Notes: a model not told the origin generated them from the letters alone. Counted from the first letter of the stretch, positions 33,177-40,656 are shown. The stretch: 43,499 nt of DNA from CAYGZQ01 sp964354375 [NCBI: uncultured Planctomycetota bacterium] (GCA_964354375.1 CAYGZQ010000019.1:1-43499), one strand, 5' to 3'. Made by a program: numbers and translations.

Positions 33177-33878
33177 TTATCGACTTCTGTCTGCAAACAA
33201 CCCCGTCAAGGCCATGAGAAGGCCGGACGCAGCGATCAGAACGCCGTGAAGCGCGATCGGGTCCGATAGTATCGAGCTTGCCGCGGCCCCGATCCCGAAC
33301 CAGATGAGTGGTACCCTTGAGGGCTTTCGCGACCCGGCAAGGATGAGTCCGCCCAGAAACAAGAGAACCGGCGTGAGCGTGACCCCGAACGGTGTCGGAA
33401 ATCCCCACGCGAAAGTCGAGAGCCCCGGTCTCACGGGACTCGGGATGAACGGCGACCAGAGCGCGTACAGCGCAGCGATCAGTCCGAACCACTGTATCGG
33501 GGTGGGGCGAGTGCGACTCCAGTCCTCGGGGCTGAAATGCGGGAAGGTCACCCGTTTCTCCCGGCGATCCAGGATCAGAAACGCGATGAAGGTGAGACAC
33601 AGGATGAGACCGCTTATGCCGGACCGCACCATGAACGCGCGCATCTCGTGCGACGGTGACGACGAGATCAGCGTAAAAACGAGCCACTGCGCGTACCGGA
33701 TTATCGCCAGCAGCGCAAGATGAGCTGTCACGAGCCATCGCGCGACTCGCCACGCGCGATCCTGATTCCACCACAGGGCGATGAAAAGGAAAAGCCCCAG
33801 AACCTGGCACATCAGTCCCAGGAACTTGACACGCTCGAGGTCCCATCCCCAGTAGAACGCTATGTTGAATGTGGTCAT
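33177..33878 (-). CDS. Integral membrane protein of unknown function
   Basis: 233 aa from ATG (MTTFNIAFYWGWDLERV). Six or seven hydrophobic segments: about 15-35 ('LGLMCQVLGLFLFIALWW'), 45-68, 82-105 ('GISGLILCLTFIAFLIL'), 130-145, 165-185 ('FGVTLTPVLLFLGGLILAG'), 190-210 and 212-230. No conserved charged pair, transporter motif or enzymatic residue that I can recognise. A TAGAAT -10 lies 16 nt upstream and there is no Shine-Dalgarno. The unknown gene at 32411-33073 follows about 100 nt downstream. Confidence 0.7.
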   Translation of the reverse strand: MTTFNIAFYWGWDLERVKFLGLMCQVLGLFLFIALWWNQDRAWRVARWLVTAHLALLAIIRYAQWLVFTLISSSPSHEMRAFMVRSGISGLILCLTFIAFLILDRREKRVTFPHFSPEDWSRTRPTPIQWFGLIAALYALWSPFIPSPVRPGLSTFAWGFPTPFGVTLTPVLLFLGGLILAGSRKPSRVPLIWFGIGAAASSILSDPIALHGVLIAASGLLMALTGLFADRSR

Positions 33879-33894
33879 CGCGCCCGCCGGGAGA

Positions 33895-33900
33895 ATTCTA
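33895..33900 (-). promoter_or_regulatory. -10 box of the membrane protein gene
   Basis: Minus strand TAGAAT, 16 nt before the ATG; transcription would give a leader of about 9 nt without a ribosome binding site. No convincing -35. Confidence 0.35.
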
Positions 33901-33940
33901 TCGCATCGCACAGCCGATCGGTACCCGATCCCGGTCGATC

Positions 33941-34033
33941 CCCGGTAGCAGCTACTTTTTCAAAGACGAAATAGATAGCAGCTACCGGGCAGCTACCGGG
34001 CAGCTACCGGGCAGCTACCGGGCAGCTACCGGG
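33941..34033. repeat. GGTAGCTGC-family hairpin (copy 5) extended by an 11-bp x5 tandem
   Basis: The hairpin arms are CCCGGTAGCAGCTACTTTTTC (33941-33961) and ATAGCAGCTACCGGG near 33976-33989. The right end continues as five perfect copies of CAGCTACCGGG, 11 bp each, from 33979 to 34033. It lies upstream of the hydroxyacid dehydrogenase gene and between divergent genes. Confidence 0.85.
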
Positions 34034-34122
34034 CAGGCCGCATGTATCATTGCCAAGCTGGGTCTTTTGGCGACCCGGTCGGTGTGGTAACATACGTCTC
34101 CTGAAGGAAGGTTGAAGCCGAC

Positions 34123-35172
34123 ATGAAAATCCTTATAGAACTATACGACCATAGATACGAATTATGGAACTACCCGGATTGGGCCCTGGGGGAAACCCGG
34201 GCGCTTGCTTTCGAGCACGAGGTGATCGCGGTTGCGTCCGACGAGCAGGTTCTCGGCAACCTTCCCGATGCCGAGGTCTTTTTCGGATGGGTCATTCCCA
34301 AGGAACGCTTCGCGCTGGCGAAGAATCTCAAGTGGTTCCATTCGGCGTCGGACGATGTCAGGCAGCAGCTTTTCCCCGCGTTCATCGAGAGCGATGTCAC
34401 CCTGACGATGTCGCGGGGAACAAGGGCGATGGCGATCGCCGAACACGTGCTCGGGATGATGCTCTACTTCGCGAGGCAATTCCACATCTGCGTAAGGAAC
34501 CAGATGCGCGCCCACTGGGCAAGGGCGACTGCGTGGGACCATTTCCCGAACTTCCAGGAGCTTGGCGGAAGCACCCTGGGGATAATCGGACTGGGGCGCA
34601 TCGGACGTGAGCTTGCCAGGCGCGGAAAAGCGCTGGGGATGACGGTCATAGCCACCACCAAGCGCGATCCCAGCGTGAAACCCGACTATGTCGACCATCT
34701 CGGCCCCCCCGAGGACCTCCCGCTGCTTCTCGAAGAAGCCGATTTTCTCGTCTGCTGCGTCCCCGAAACAGGCGACGCCGAGTACATCATGGGCTACGAA
34801 GAGTTCAGGAGGATGAAGAAGACTGCGTATTTCTTCAATGTCGGCAGGGGTAGCGCGGTCAACGAGGATGAGCTTGTCGAAGCCCTCATGGATAACAAGC
34901 TGGCGGGCGCGGGGCTCGATCGGTTCCAGCGCGAGCCCCTCCCCGAGGAAAGCTATCTCTGGCGGCTCGAGGGCACGCTTATCACGCCGAGAATCTCGGG
35001 AATCAGCCCGCATTTCTGGACACGAACGCATGAGGGTTTTCTGACCAACCTCCGCCATTATCTTGCAGGCGAGCCCCTCGAGAATCTGATCGACAAGAAT
35101 GCCTGGGCGACAAGCGCCAGGGTCGAACGACTCCATGAGGGTCCGGACGAGGCGATCGACCCGAGAAGCTGA
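34123..35172 (+). CDS. D-2-hydroxyacid dehydrogenase family protein with His-to-Arg change
   Basis: 349 aa. ATG preceded by AAGGAAGG about 11 nt upstream. NAD(P)-binding Rossmann domain (about 105-290) with GLGRIGRELARRGKALGM, NVGRGSAVNEDEL carrying the family Arg region, and the catalytic Glu within DRFQREPLPEES. In the family the acid-base residue is the His of 'TPHxSG'; here the sequence is TPRISGISPHF, so the His is replaced by Arg and another His follows six residues on. It resembles the GhrA-like branch that acts on glyoxylate or hydroxypyruvate, but the active-site change makes activity uncertain. The flanking genes give no pathway hint. Confidence 0.88.
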   Translation: MKILIELYDHRYELWNYPDWALGETRALAFEHEVIAVASDEQVLGNLPDAEVFFGWVIPKERFALAKNLKWFHSASDDVRQQLFPAFIESDVTLTMSRGTRAMAIAEHVLGMMLYFARQFHICVRNQMRAHWARATAWDHFPNFQELGGSTLGIIGLGRIGRELARRGKALGMTVIATTKRDPSVKPDYVDHLGPPEDLPLLLEEADFLVCCVPETGDAEYIMGYEEFRRMKKTAYFFNVGRGSAVNEDELVEALMDNKLAGAGLDRFQREPLPEESYLWRLEGTLITPRISGISPHFWTRTHEGFLTNLRHYLAGEPLENLIDKNAWATSARVERLHEGPDEAIDPRS

Positions 35173-35770
35173 TGTCCTGGCGCGGAAACACGGAAGGGGA
35201 GAGGTAACCCGGGAAAGGATCCCTTTTCTCAGGTGTTGACTGGGGCTGATTTGCGGCTCGGAAGGCCCCGGGGTTCCGGTGCATAATGCTCCGGTGAGAT
35301 GCCCGGATTGTAGCAAAATGCGCCTACGACGACGGGGAGTCGTGCAGACCCACCGGGAATTGTGAGCTTGCCGGACAGCTCCCACTGTGCGCAGGTGTCA
35401 CTGGATGCCGGTTTCCCGTGCCGAGTCCCGCATCGACTCTGTTGGCATCGGCCTCAAGGCGGTTTTGGCATGGAATGTGTTATTAAATCCCACGGATCGC
35501 GTAGTTGGGTTGTGTTAACCATTGAGCAGCCCGAGTTAACACTCAGAGCACTGTCCAAAAATGAGCCTATATCTCCTACGTCCGTTCCGGCTGCGGCTTC
35601 CCTGTTTCCGCAGCCGGCTATTATGAAAGACCGTCTATCGATATACACCACAGATCCTCCTTAGTACCTTTTCCCGCAACCAGCCCACCGCCACAGGGTG
35701 GGCTTCTTGATAGCCGACCGGATGCCCGAGACTTGCGCACCTTGCACTGCTGCCGATATCATGGCCCAGA
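35173..35770. other. 598-bp intergenic region with structured elements
   Basis: No coding ORF with a ribosome binding site. Contents: an inverted repeat GTGTTAAC (35512-35519)/GTTAACAC (35535-35542); a strong hairpin CCGGCTGCGG/CCGCAGCCGG with an 11-nt loop (35587-35617); and a weaker hairpin GCCCACC/GGTGGGC (35683-35703) followed by TTCTTG, a possible terminator on the plus strand. The region between an upstream TTGACT and these hairpins could encode a small RNA, but no known RNA family is recognised. Confidence 0.4.
35757..35762 (+). promoter_or_regulatory. -10 box 8 nt before the double-GNAT GTG start
   Basis: TATCAT with TTGCGC 18 bp upstream (35733-35738) makes a plausible sigma70 promoter. 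The 8 nt to the GTG lack a ribosome binding site, so a leaderless mRNA is predicted. Confidence 0.45.
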
Positions 35771-36703
35771 GTGCCTGTGGAATACAGCCCTGACATCCTT
35801 CCCGCGCTTGTCGATCTCTACGACCGATACGCTTCCGTCGGCGTCGGGCTGACCTCGCTCCCCAGAGGACACTGGGAATCCCTGTTCATCAAGTTCGAAA
35901 TCGACCCGAGACGCGATGTCATCATCGCCTCGTGCGCGACTGCCGATTCCGGGGAAATCCCGAGAGGTTTCTGCTGGCTCTACACCAAGCCTGCGCCATC
36001 GCATGTCTACATGCGCGGACCCTATGTGCCCCCTGAAGATCCCGATCTCAAAGACCTGCTCGATCAACTAATGGAAAAATCGATCGTACGGGCCGGGGAG
36101 TGCAACGCGCGGCATCTGGAGGGAAGATCGCTCCATCCGTCCTGGGCGGAGGCTTATGCGCGGTCCGGTTTCAGACGGATGGGCGCGTATGAGCGATGGA
36201 GAGCGTTTCCTCTGAAAGGCGCCGCCCTTCTGTACGACCCGCCCGGTCGGGGGATGATCCGCGACTGGCGGGGCGTCGAGGACCTGCCGATTCTTATGGG
36301 CCTCTTCAACCTGGCGTTCGCCGATCACTGGGACTTCCTCCGTCCCGAGCGCGAGGATTGGGAAGAGGTGACCAGCGGCAGGCAATTCAGATCCCGACTG
36401 CTCCAGATCGCGTATACTGAGGACGAGCCGTCCGGGTATGTCTTCGGGCAATTGATGCAGGACTACGCATCGGCGACCGTCGAGAGCTGCTACCTGGTTT
36501 CGATCGGCGTTCATCCTCGTCTGCGGGGCAGGGGATGGGGAAAGGCCCTCATGAGTCGGTGGCTGAGAGCCTGTTACGATTCGGGTCTGAGAGCAGTGGA
36601 GCTCGATGTCGACGAAAAGAACGACGTGGCCAGATCCATGTACGGCCGCTTCGGGTTCCGCCGGCTCCGTACGGAAGAGGTCTGGAGGAAATATTTGTCT
36701 TAG
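35771..36703 (+). CDS. Tandem GNAT-fold acetyltransferase
   Basis: 310 aa, GTG start. Two GNAT-like domains. The N-terminal one (about 1-150, 'VYMRGPYVPPEDPDLKDLLDQL', 'YARSGFRRMGAYERW') lacks a clear acetyl-CoA loop. The C-terminal one (about 160-310) has the full motif A, 'VSIGVHPRLRGRGWGKALMSRWL' (the RGxGxG/A acetyl-CoA pyrophosphate loop), and 'LDVDEKNDVARSMYGRFGFRRL'. The layout is like mycothiol synthase and other double-GNAT enzymes, with the second half active. Substrate unknown. Convergent with the PIN gene 70 nt downstream. Confidence 0.88.
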   Translation: MPVEYSPDILPALVDLYDRYASVGVGLTSLPRGHWESLFIKFEIDPRRDVIIASCATADSGEIPRGFCWLYTKPAPSHVYMRGPYVPPEDPDLKDLLDQLMEKSIVRAGECNARHLEGRSLHPSWAEAYARSGFRRMGAYERWRAFPLKGAALLYDPPGRGMIRDWRGVEDLPILMGLFNLAFADHWDFLRPEREDWEEVTSGRQFRSRLLQIAYTEDEPSGYVFGQLMQDYASATVESCYLVSIGVHPRLRGRGWGKALMSRWLRACYDSGLRAVELDVDEKNDVARSMYGRFGFRRLRTEEVWRKYLS

Positions 36704-36773
36704 CTGGACAGACCGGAAGGGTTCATGCAGACAAGTGCTGTCGGTAGGTAGACTGATTTGGGCTGGCCGGAAC

Positions 36774-37199
36774 CTAAACCTTAGAGGACCTGAGGCTGGT
36801 CACCGTCACAAGGCCGGACCTGAACATTGGCTTTGTGTCCTTTTCTGCTGTGACGAGTTCCTCAGCTCCGGCTTGCGCTGCCGAGACCAAGTGAAGGGCA
36901 TCCATGGCTTTCGCCCCGATCCTTTTCGCTTCCTCGAGCGCTCGTCTGGCCAATTCCTCGGATGTCTCAGCCCAAACATCAACACGGTCAAAGAAGAGTT
37001 CGAAAAACTTCCGCTCTATCTCCTGTTTGAAGAAACTGGGCTTTGGCAGGAGTTCCAGTTCAAGATATACGCTAGCGGCGAACGACCGGGTCGGATCGTC
37101 GATAATCTTCATCGCCTCAATCGATATGTCTTGGTTGCCAGTGAAAGCAGCAATGAGCACACACGAATCGAGATAGGTCAGCTTTCCCTTCTTTGCCAT
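36774..37199 (-). CDS. PIN-domain ribonuclease (VapC-like toxin)
   Basis: 141 aa, a full PIN domain. The acidic catalytic residues are visible: the first Asp in KLTYLDSCVLIAAF, a Glu in 'SVYLELELLPK', and the Asp/Glu region in AMDALHLVSAAQ and 'ELVTAEKDTKPMF'. PIN toxins are Mg2+-dependent RNases that cut tRNA, rRNA or mRNA in the cytoplasm. The ATG shares one base with the stop codon of the small gene upstream (TGATG), so the two are translationally coupled, as in toxin-antitoxin pairs. Third gene of the TIGR04255/small protein/PIN operon. Confidence 0.85.
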   Translation of the reverse strand: MAKKGKLTYLDSCVLIAAFTGNQDISIEAMKIIDDPTRSFAASVYLELELLPKPSFFKQEIERKFFELFFDRVDVWAETSEELARRALEEAKRIGAKAMDALHLVSAAQAGAEELVTAEKDTKPMFRSGLVTVTSLRSSKV

Positions 37200-37558
37200 C
37201 ACAATTCACCGCGCCGGGCAGCTTTTTCCTGCTCTATCTCTTCCCAGGAAAGGAGCTGGGCCCCGTCCGCGATATTCTCAAGCCGAAGCTGCCACAGCCG
37301 TCTGCCGAGATCCGTCTTGGGCTGATACTGAACTAATGACCGATAGTGCGCCTCAGCTTCTTCCGCAGGCCCAGAATCAAGTCCGGTAATCGACCGAGAT
37401 TCATTCCCGCGTAGGGGTTTCTGCGCATAGCTGAGATCAGGAGCGCTTGGATACACGATTGGGCTCAGCCCGGATGCAGGCGGCAGCGACGCCAACGGAT
37501 AATAGGCAACGAAGCTCCTCAAGCGACGTAGGCTTACTGCTGTCTCGATGGTGTGCAC
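37199..37558 (-). CDS. Probable antitoxin of the PIN toxin
   Basis: 119 aa, GTG start with GAGG about 8 nt upstream. The N-terminal 70 residues are unrecognised. The C-terminal half ('LGRRLWQLRLENIADGAQLLSWEEIEQEKAARRGEL') follows the pattern of small proteins encoded just before PIN toxins in cyanobacteria and others (LGxxLWxLRxxI...G..LLxxxEIxxExxxRRG). Such a C-terminal segment is expected to wrap the toxin active site. It overlaps the TIGR04255 gene by 25 nt and the PIN gene by 1 nt. No DNA-binding domain is obvious, so the upstream protein may do that job. Confidence 0.72.
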   Translation of the reverse strand: MHTIETAVSLRRLRSFVAYYPLASLPPASGLSPIVYPSAPDLSYAQKPLRGNESRSITGLDSGPAEEAEAHYRSLVQYQPKTDLGRRLWQLRLENIADGAQLLSWEEIEQEKAARRGEL

Positions 37559-38307
37559 TGGTCGCCTCGTTTCATCCTCTCGTAGAGATCCGGGTTCACC
37601 GAAGATACGAAGGCTTCAAGAACCTTATCGTGGGCTGCATCGAGGAGAGCATCCAAAGATAGACCAGTCTCTACTGTGCCGATATTCCGCATTCCGATAT
37701 CCAAGTCCAGCATTATGGCTCGCTTGCCATCGTACCGATCCAATGCCGTCTGATGGACCAGGATCCTATCCGGAGATGACATAACCACTTCATATCTCTG
37801 GTAGAATGAAGCAAAGGGATACTTAGTGAGCCACTCGCTGCTGCAGCCCATGTTCAGGTAGTCCTCTATTTGGAAGTCGCCTTCAGGAACGTCCATTCGG
37901 TTAATATAGCGAAGCCCAACGCGGTCCAGAGCTGTGGGCTCAGCGACCGTCGAGTACTCACCGTAGATCTGAATTATCAGAGACTTGAACGACTCCCATG
38001 TCGGATAAGGCTTGAGGCAGTTGACTGAGAGAAGGCGCTGACCGATTTGGACAATGGCGCTTCCATCCCGCCGGCTGAGTCGCACCAACAGAGGGACTGC
38101 CACCGTCTGGACGATATTCGCACCTTGATCATCGGCTTGACGTGGTTGCGCGAACCCGAGTTCCGATCTGTCTGGAAAATCCTCTTTAATCCTCTCGAAG
38201 AGCTGCCCTGGTATCGTCCAGTCCCATGGCGATGTTTCGACCCAGCGGAACTCGCAGACCGCTTCGATTAGAGGTGGGTTCTTCAGCTTCTCTCCCATAA
38301 GGGTCAT
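37534..38307 (-). CDS. TIGR04255 family protein
   Basis: 257 aa (254 if the second ATG at 38298, MGEKLKNPPL, is used). It opens 'EKLKNPPLIEAVCEFRW' and continues 'LLSVNCLKPYPTWESFKSLI', 'ALDRVGLRYINRMDVP' and 'DLDIGMRNI', the signature pattern of the sporadically distributed TIGR04255 family, which has no assigned function. First gene of a three-gene overlapping operon with a small antitoxin-like protein and a PIN toxin. Its role could be a DNA-binding autorepressor, a second antitoxin or a sensor; the sequence does not decide. It is transcribed from a clear promoter with a palindromic operator candidate. Confidence 0.85.
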   Translation of the reverse strand: MTLMGEKLKNPPLIEAVCEFRWVETSPWDWTIPGQLFERIKEDFPDRSELGFAQPRQADDQGANIVQTVAVPLLVRLSRRDGSAIVQIGQRLLSVNCLKPYPTWESFKSLIIQIYGEYSTVAEPTALDRVGLRYINRMDVPEGDFQIEDYLNMGCSSEWLTKYPFASFYQRYEVVMSSPDRILVHQTALDRYDGKRAIMLDLDIGMRNIGTVETGLSLDALLDAAHDKVLEAFVSSVNPDLYERMKRGDQCTPSRQQ

Positions 38308-38313
38308 ATGAGA

Positions 38314-38348
38314 ATTATACTCTTCCTAACGCAGCTTTCAAATGAAAG
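38314..38348 (-). promoter_or_regulatory. Promoter and palindromic operator of the TIGR04255-PIN operon
   Basis: Minus strand: -35 TTGAAA (38336-38341), 16-bp spacer, -10 TATAAT (38314-38319), 6 nt before the first ATG. A perfect 6-2-6 palindrome CTTTCA-AA-TGAAAG (38335-38348) covers the -35, a typical position for an autorepressor such as a toxin-antitoxin complex. Confidence 0.7.
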
Positions 38349-38481
38349 AGGTTCACGGGGTGCCTTCAGTGGAGTTATATTGCACCCGCATGCTCGACCT
38401 ATCGGTCTCGCATGAAGGTGCCCCCCGGACCTCCCATGAGTTCGAAAATCGACTCCAGGATTCACCGACAGAGATTCTGCG

Positions 38482-38510
38482 TTGCATTGCCGGTGCCGAC
38501 GCGATAGAAT
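38482..38510 (+). promoter_or_regulatory. Promoter of the transaldolase gene
   Basis: -35 TTGCAT (38482-38487), 17-bp spacer, -10 TAGAAT (38505-38510). The ribosome binding site AGAGGGAG follows at 38527-38534, 7 nt before the ATG. Confidence 0.65.
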
Positions 38511-38541
38511 CTACGCTCACCGTCCCAGAGGGAGTATTCAT

Positions 38542-39189
38542 ATGAAGCTCTTTATTGATACCGCGAATGTCGAGCAGATACGTACCGCGATGAGCTGGGG
38601 AGTGCTGGACGGGGTCACGACCAACCCGAGCCTGATCGCGCTGGAGAAGCGGGACTACAAGGCGACGGTGAAGGAGATCTGCGCCATAGTCCCGGGACCG
38701 GTCTCCGCCGAAGTTCTGGCGACGGATTTCGCAGGCATGGTCAAGGAAGCGCGAGAATGGGCGGCGGTGGCTGAGAATGTCGTGGTGAAAATCCCGGTGA
38801 CGCCCGACGGGATCAAGGCAGTGAGGACTCTCGCCCAGGAAGATATCAAGACCAATGTCACCCTGGTTTTCAGCGTGAACCAGGCGCTGCTTGCTGCAAA
38901 GGCCGGGGCGACCTACTTGAGCCCCTTCGTGGGCAGGATCGATGATATCGGTGGAGACGGAATGGCGGTCGTGGAAGAGATAGTCCAGATGTTCGATAAC
39001 TACGCTTTCGAGACGGAGGTAATTGTGGCCAGCGTCAGGCACGCGCGTCATGTTGTCGAGTCACTGATGCTGGGGGCGGACATAGCGACGGTCCCGTTCG
39101 GCATCCTGAAAGGCCTTTTCAATCATCCCCTGACGGATGTCGGGATCGAGAGGTTCCTGGCGGATTACAGGGCCGCGCTAGGGGGTTAG
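38542..39189 (+). CDS. tal: Transaldolase, small FSA/TalC type
   Basis: 215 aa, the size of the fructose-6-phosphate aldolase/TalC subfamily, from the ATG with AGAGGGAG 7 nt upstream. Motifs: [13 protein letters not shown], '[10 protein letters not shown]', 'VVVKIPVT' with the Schiff-base Lys (about K83), '[20 protein letters not shown]', '[14 protein letters not shown]', '[15 protein letters not shown]' and '[13 protein letters not shown]'. It transfers dihydroxyacetone units in the non-oxidative pentose phosphate pathway, or cleaves fructose 6-phosphate in FSA members; the sequence does not separate the two. A single gene with its own promoter. Confidence 0.94.
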   Translation: MKLFIDTANVEQIRTAMSWGVLDGVTTNPSLIALEKRDYKATVKEICAIVPGPVSAEVLATDFAGMVKEAREWAAVAENVVVKIPVTPDGIKAVRTLAQEDIKTNVTLVFSVNQALLAAKAGATYLSPFVGRIDDIGGDGMAVVEEIVQMFDNYAFETEVIVASVRHARHVVESLMLGADIATVPFGILKGLFNHPLTDVGIERFLADYRAALGG

Positions 39190-39327
39190 AGCGCTTTTCC
39201 CTGACCGGATCGGACTGAAAAAAGGATTCGGCACGCAAGTCGACTCCCTGAGCCCGAGGGCCAAACAAGGTGTTTTGCCCAATCAATGAGAGTATTCTTC
39301 TAACAAAATGAATTAGAGGCTTGGATT

Positions 39328-39933
39328 TTGACGGAAAACGATCAGAGCGAAGAAATCGTCGGCACCGAGGGCGCGGCGACGACCTCCGGGAGGATGCAGC
39401 CCTTCGAGAATCCCATCGGCGGGCTTGTGAGGTTCACCATGGTGAAGGACCTCATCGAGCCGCCCGCCGACCTCCCGCTGCCTTTCGGGTATCGTGTCGA
39501 GCCGTGGACAGACCCTATGCTCCCGGCGTACGCGGCGGCGATGGCTGTTGCATTCTCGGATTCACTCGAGCTGGAAGCCTACCCCAAGCTCGGATCCAAA
39601 GAGGGCTGCGTGAGCATAGTCAAGGATATCGCAGCCATGCCCGACTTTCTGGCGGGAGCGTCGCTCTTGGCTTTCTTCGACAGGGAACCCTGTGCATTCA
39701 TCCTCAACGGCTTCTCCAAGGAGGAAGCGGAAGGAAGAATACACGTGCTCGGTGTCGGGCCTCGTCACAGGGGCATTCACATCGGAACCCATCTGGTCAA
39801 CATGGCGCTTTGGGCGTTTCGAGACCGCAGATTTGTGCGCGCAGTGGTGAGAGTGAACCGCCTTAACAGGGGAGGCATCCGATTCTTCCGAACGCTCGGA
39901 TTCCACGTAAGCTCGTCGCAGGAGTTCCTGTAG
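39328..39933 (+). CDS. GNAT family N-acetyltransferase
   Basis: 201 aa, TTG start with AGAGG about 8 nt upstream (an ATT codon lies just before the TTG). The first 45 residues are disordered and acidic. The GNAT core has 'RIHVLGVGPRHRGIHIGTHLVNMALW' as motif A with the acetyl-CoA loop (RHRGIHIG), and 'VRVNRLNRGGIRFFRTLGFHV' as motif B. Substrate unknown. It converges with the MarR gene, whose stop is 17 nt away. Confidence 0.8.
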   Translation: MTENDQSEEIVGTEGAATTSGRMQPFENPIGGLVRFTMVKDLIEPPADLPLPFGYRVEPWTDPMLPAYAAAMAVAFSDSLELEAYPKLGSKEGCVSIVKDIAAMPDFLAGASLLAFFDREPCAFILNGFSKEEAEGRIHVLGVGPRHRGIHIGTHLVNMALWAFRDRRFVRAVVRVNRLNRGGIRFFRTLGFHVSSSQEFL

Positions 39934-39949
39934 CCCGACCCGACACGCT

Positions 39950-40519
39950 TCAGCTTCCCGGTTCCGACACGGACTCCAGGTAGCCGCACTTCTTTTCAGA
40001 TTCGGTCGTGTAGCAATCCTTCGGGTCGAAAGCCCCGCAATGCAGGCAGATACCGGCTCTGACCGGAACACTGTCCACAACGTGCCTCGCGAACAGACGC
40101 ATCTGCTCGCCAAGAGCGATTGCTCTATCCTTCCCGAAGCTGTTGATGACCTGCTGTATCTGCTCCCGCTTCAGCTGGGCATACTTTTCGACAAGTCTCT
40201 TGCCGGTGGAAGTGAGGTGGAGGTGTGCGATCCGGCGATCGTTGGGGTCTTCGCGCCTTCGGAGCAGCCCCAGCCTGACCAGCTTGTCGACGGTCTTGGT
40301 GGCCGCGGGATAACTGACGTTCATGAACCTGGCGATGTCACCGACCGTTCTGCCGGGGTGTTCATCCAGAATCCTCAAGAGGTTTATGTGCACGAAGCTG
40401 ATCGGTTTGTCTGTGACATCGTCGACGAATCTTGCCTCAATGTAGTGGCGGGTAAGGAAGGCGAGCAGTTGAAGATTTCGAACAAACTCGTCAATCTCAT
40501 AGGATCCGTTTCCGTCCAT
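39950..40519 (-). CDS. MarR-family regulator with a four-Cys C-terminal tail
   Basis: 189 aa from the ATG preceded by GGGAGG 4 nt upstream; the longer ORF reading runs back through the promoter. MarR winged helix about 40-125: 'INLLRILDEHPGRTVGDIARFMNVSYPAATKTVDKLVRLGLLRRREDPNDRRIAHLHLTSTGKRLV'. The tail carries C-x2-C-x7-C-x8-C (CLHCGAFDPKDC...C), probably binding a metal or an Fe-S cluster or acting as a redox switch. The promoter holds a palindrome at the start of transcription, so autorepression is likely. No efflux or oxidoreductase target lies beside it, apart from the PKD protein upstream, which is in the same direction. Confidence 0.88.
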   Translation of the reverse strand: MDGNGSYEIDEFVRNLQLLAFLTRHYIEARFVDDVTDKPISFVHINLLRILDEHPGRTVGDIARFMNVSYPAATKTVDKLVRLGLLRRREDPNDRRIAHLHLTSTGKRLVEKYAQLKREQIQQVINSFGKDRAIALGEQMRLFARHVVDSVPVRAGICLHCGAFDPKDCYTTESEKKCGYLESVSEPGS

Positions 40520-40546
40520 CAGACCTCCCGGACAATACGTAACACG

Positions 40547-40594
40547 GTTAACATTTAACGCTGATAATATAAATTGTTGCCCAGCCGGTGTCAA
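40547..40594 (-). promoter_or_regulatory. MarR promoter with palindromic operator
   Basis: Minus strand: -35 TTGACA (40589-40594, exact), 17-bp spacer, -10 TATATT (40566-40571). A perfect inverted repeat GTTAA-ATG-TTAAC (40547-40559) covers the expected start of transcription and is a good autoregulatory site for the MarR protein. Confidence 0.75.
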
Positions 40595-40656
40595 GTCGAA
40601 TTCCGCATCTGGGTTGCGGGAAACGCAATGCCGCTTCGTCTGCCGGAACCGGAATT

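Noticed and set aside
33074-33196. N-terminal extension of the unknown protein at 32411
   Set aside because: It encodes the GGCAGGCT palindrome peptide; the ATG at 33073 with a -10 box is the better start.
33979-34033. CRISPR-like array
   Set aside because: Units are 11 bp and directly joined without spacers; no cas gene in the window.
34162-35385. 407-aa minus-strand ORF opposite the hydroxyacid dehydrogenase
   Set aside because: Shadow ORF; the plus strand encodes a clear Rossmann dehydrogenase with a ribosome binding site.
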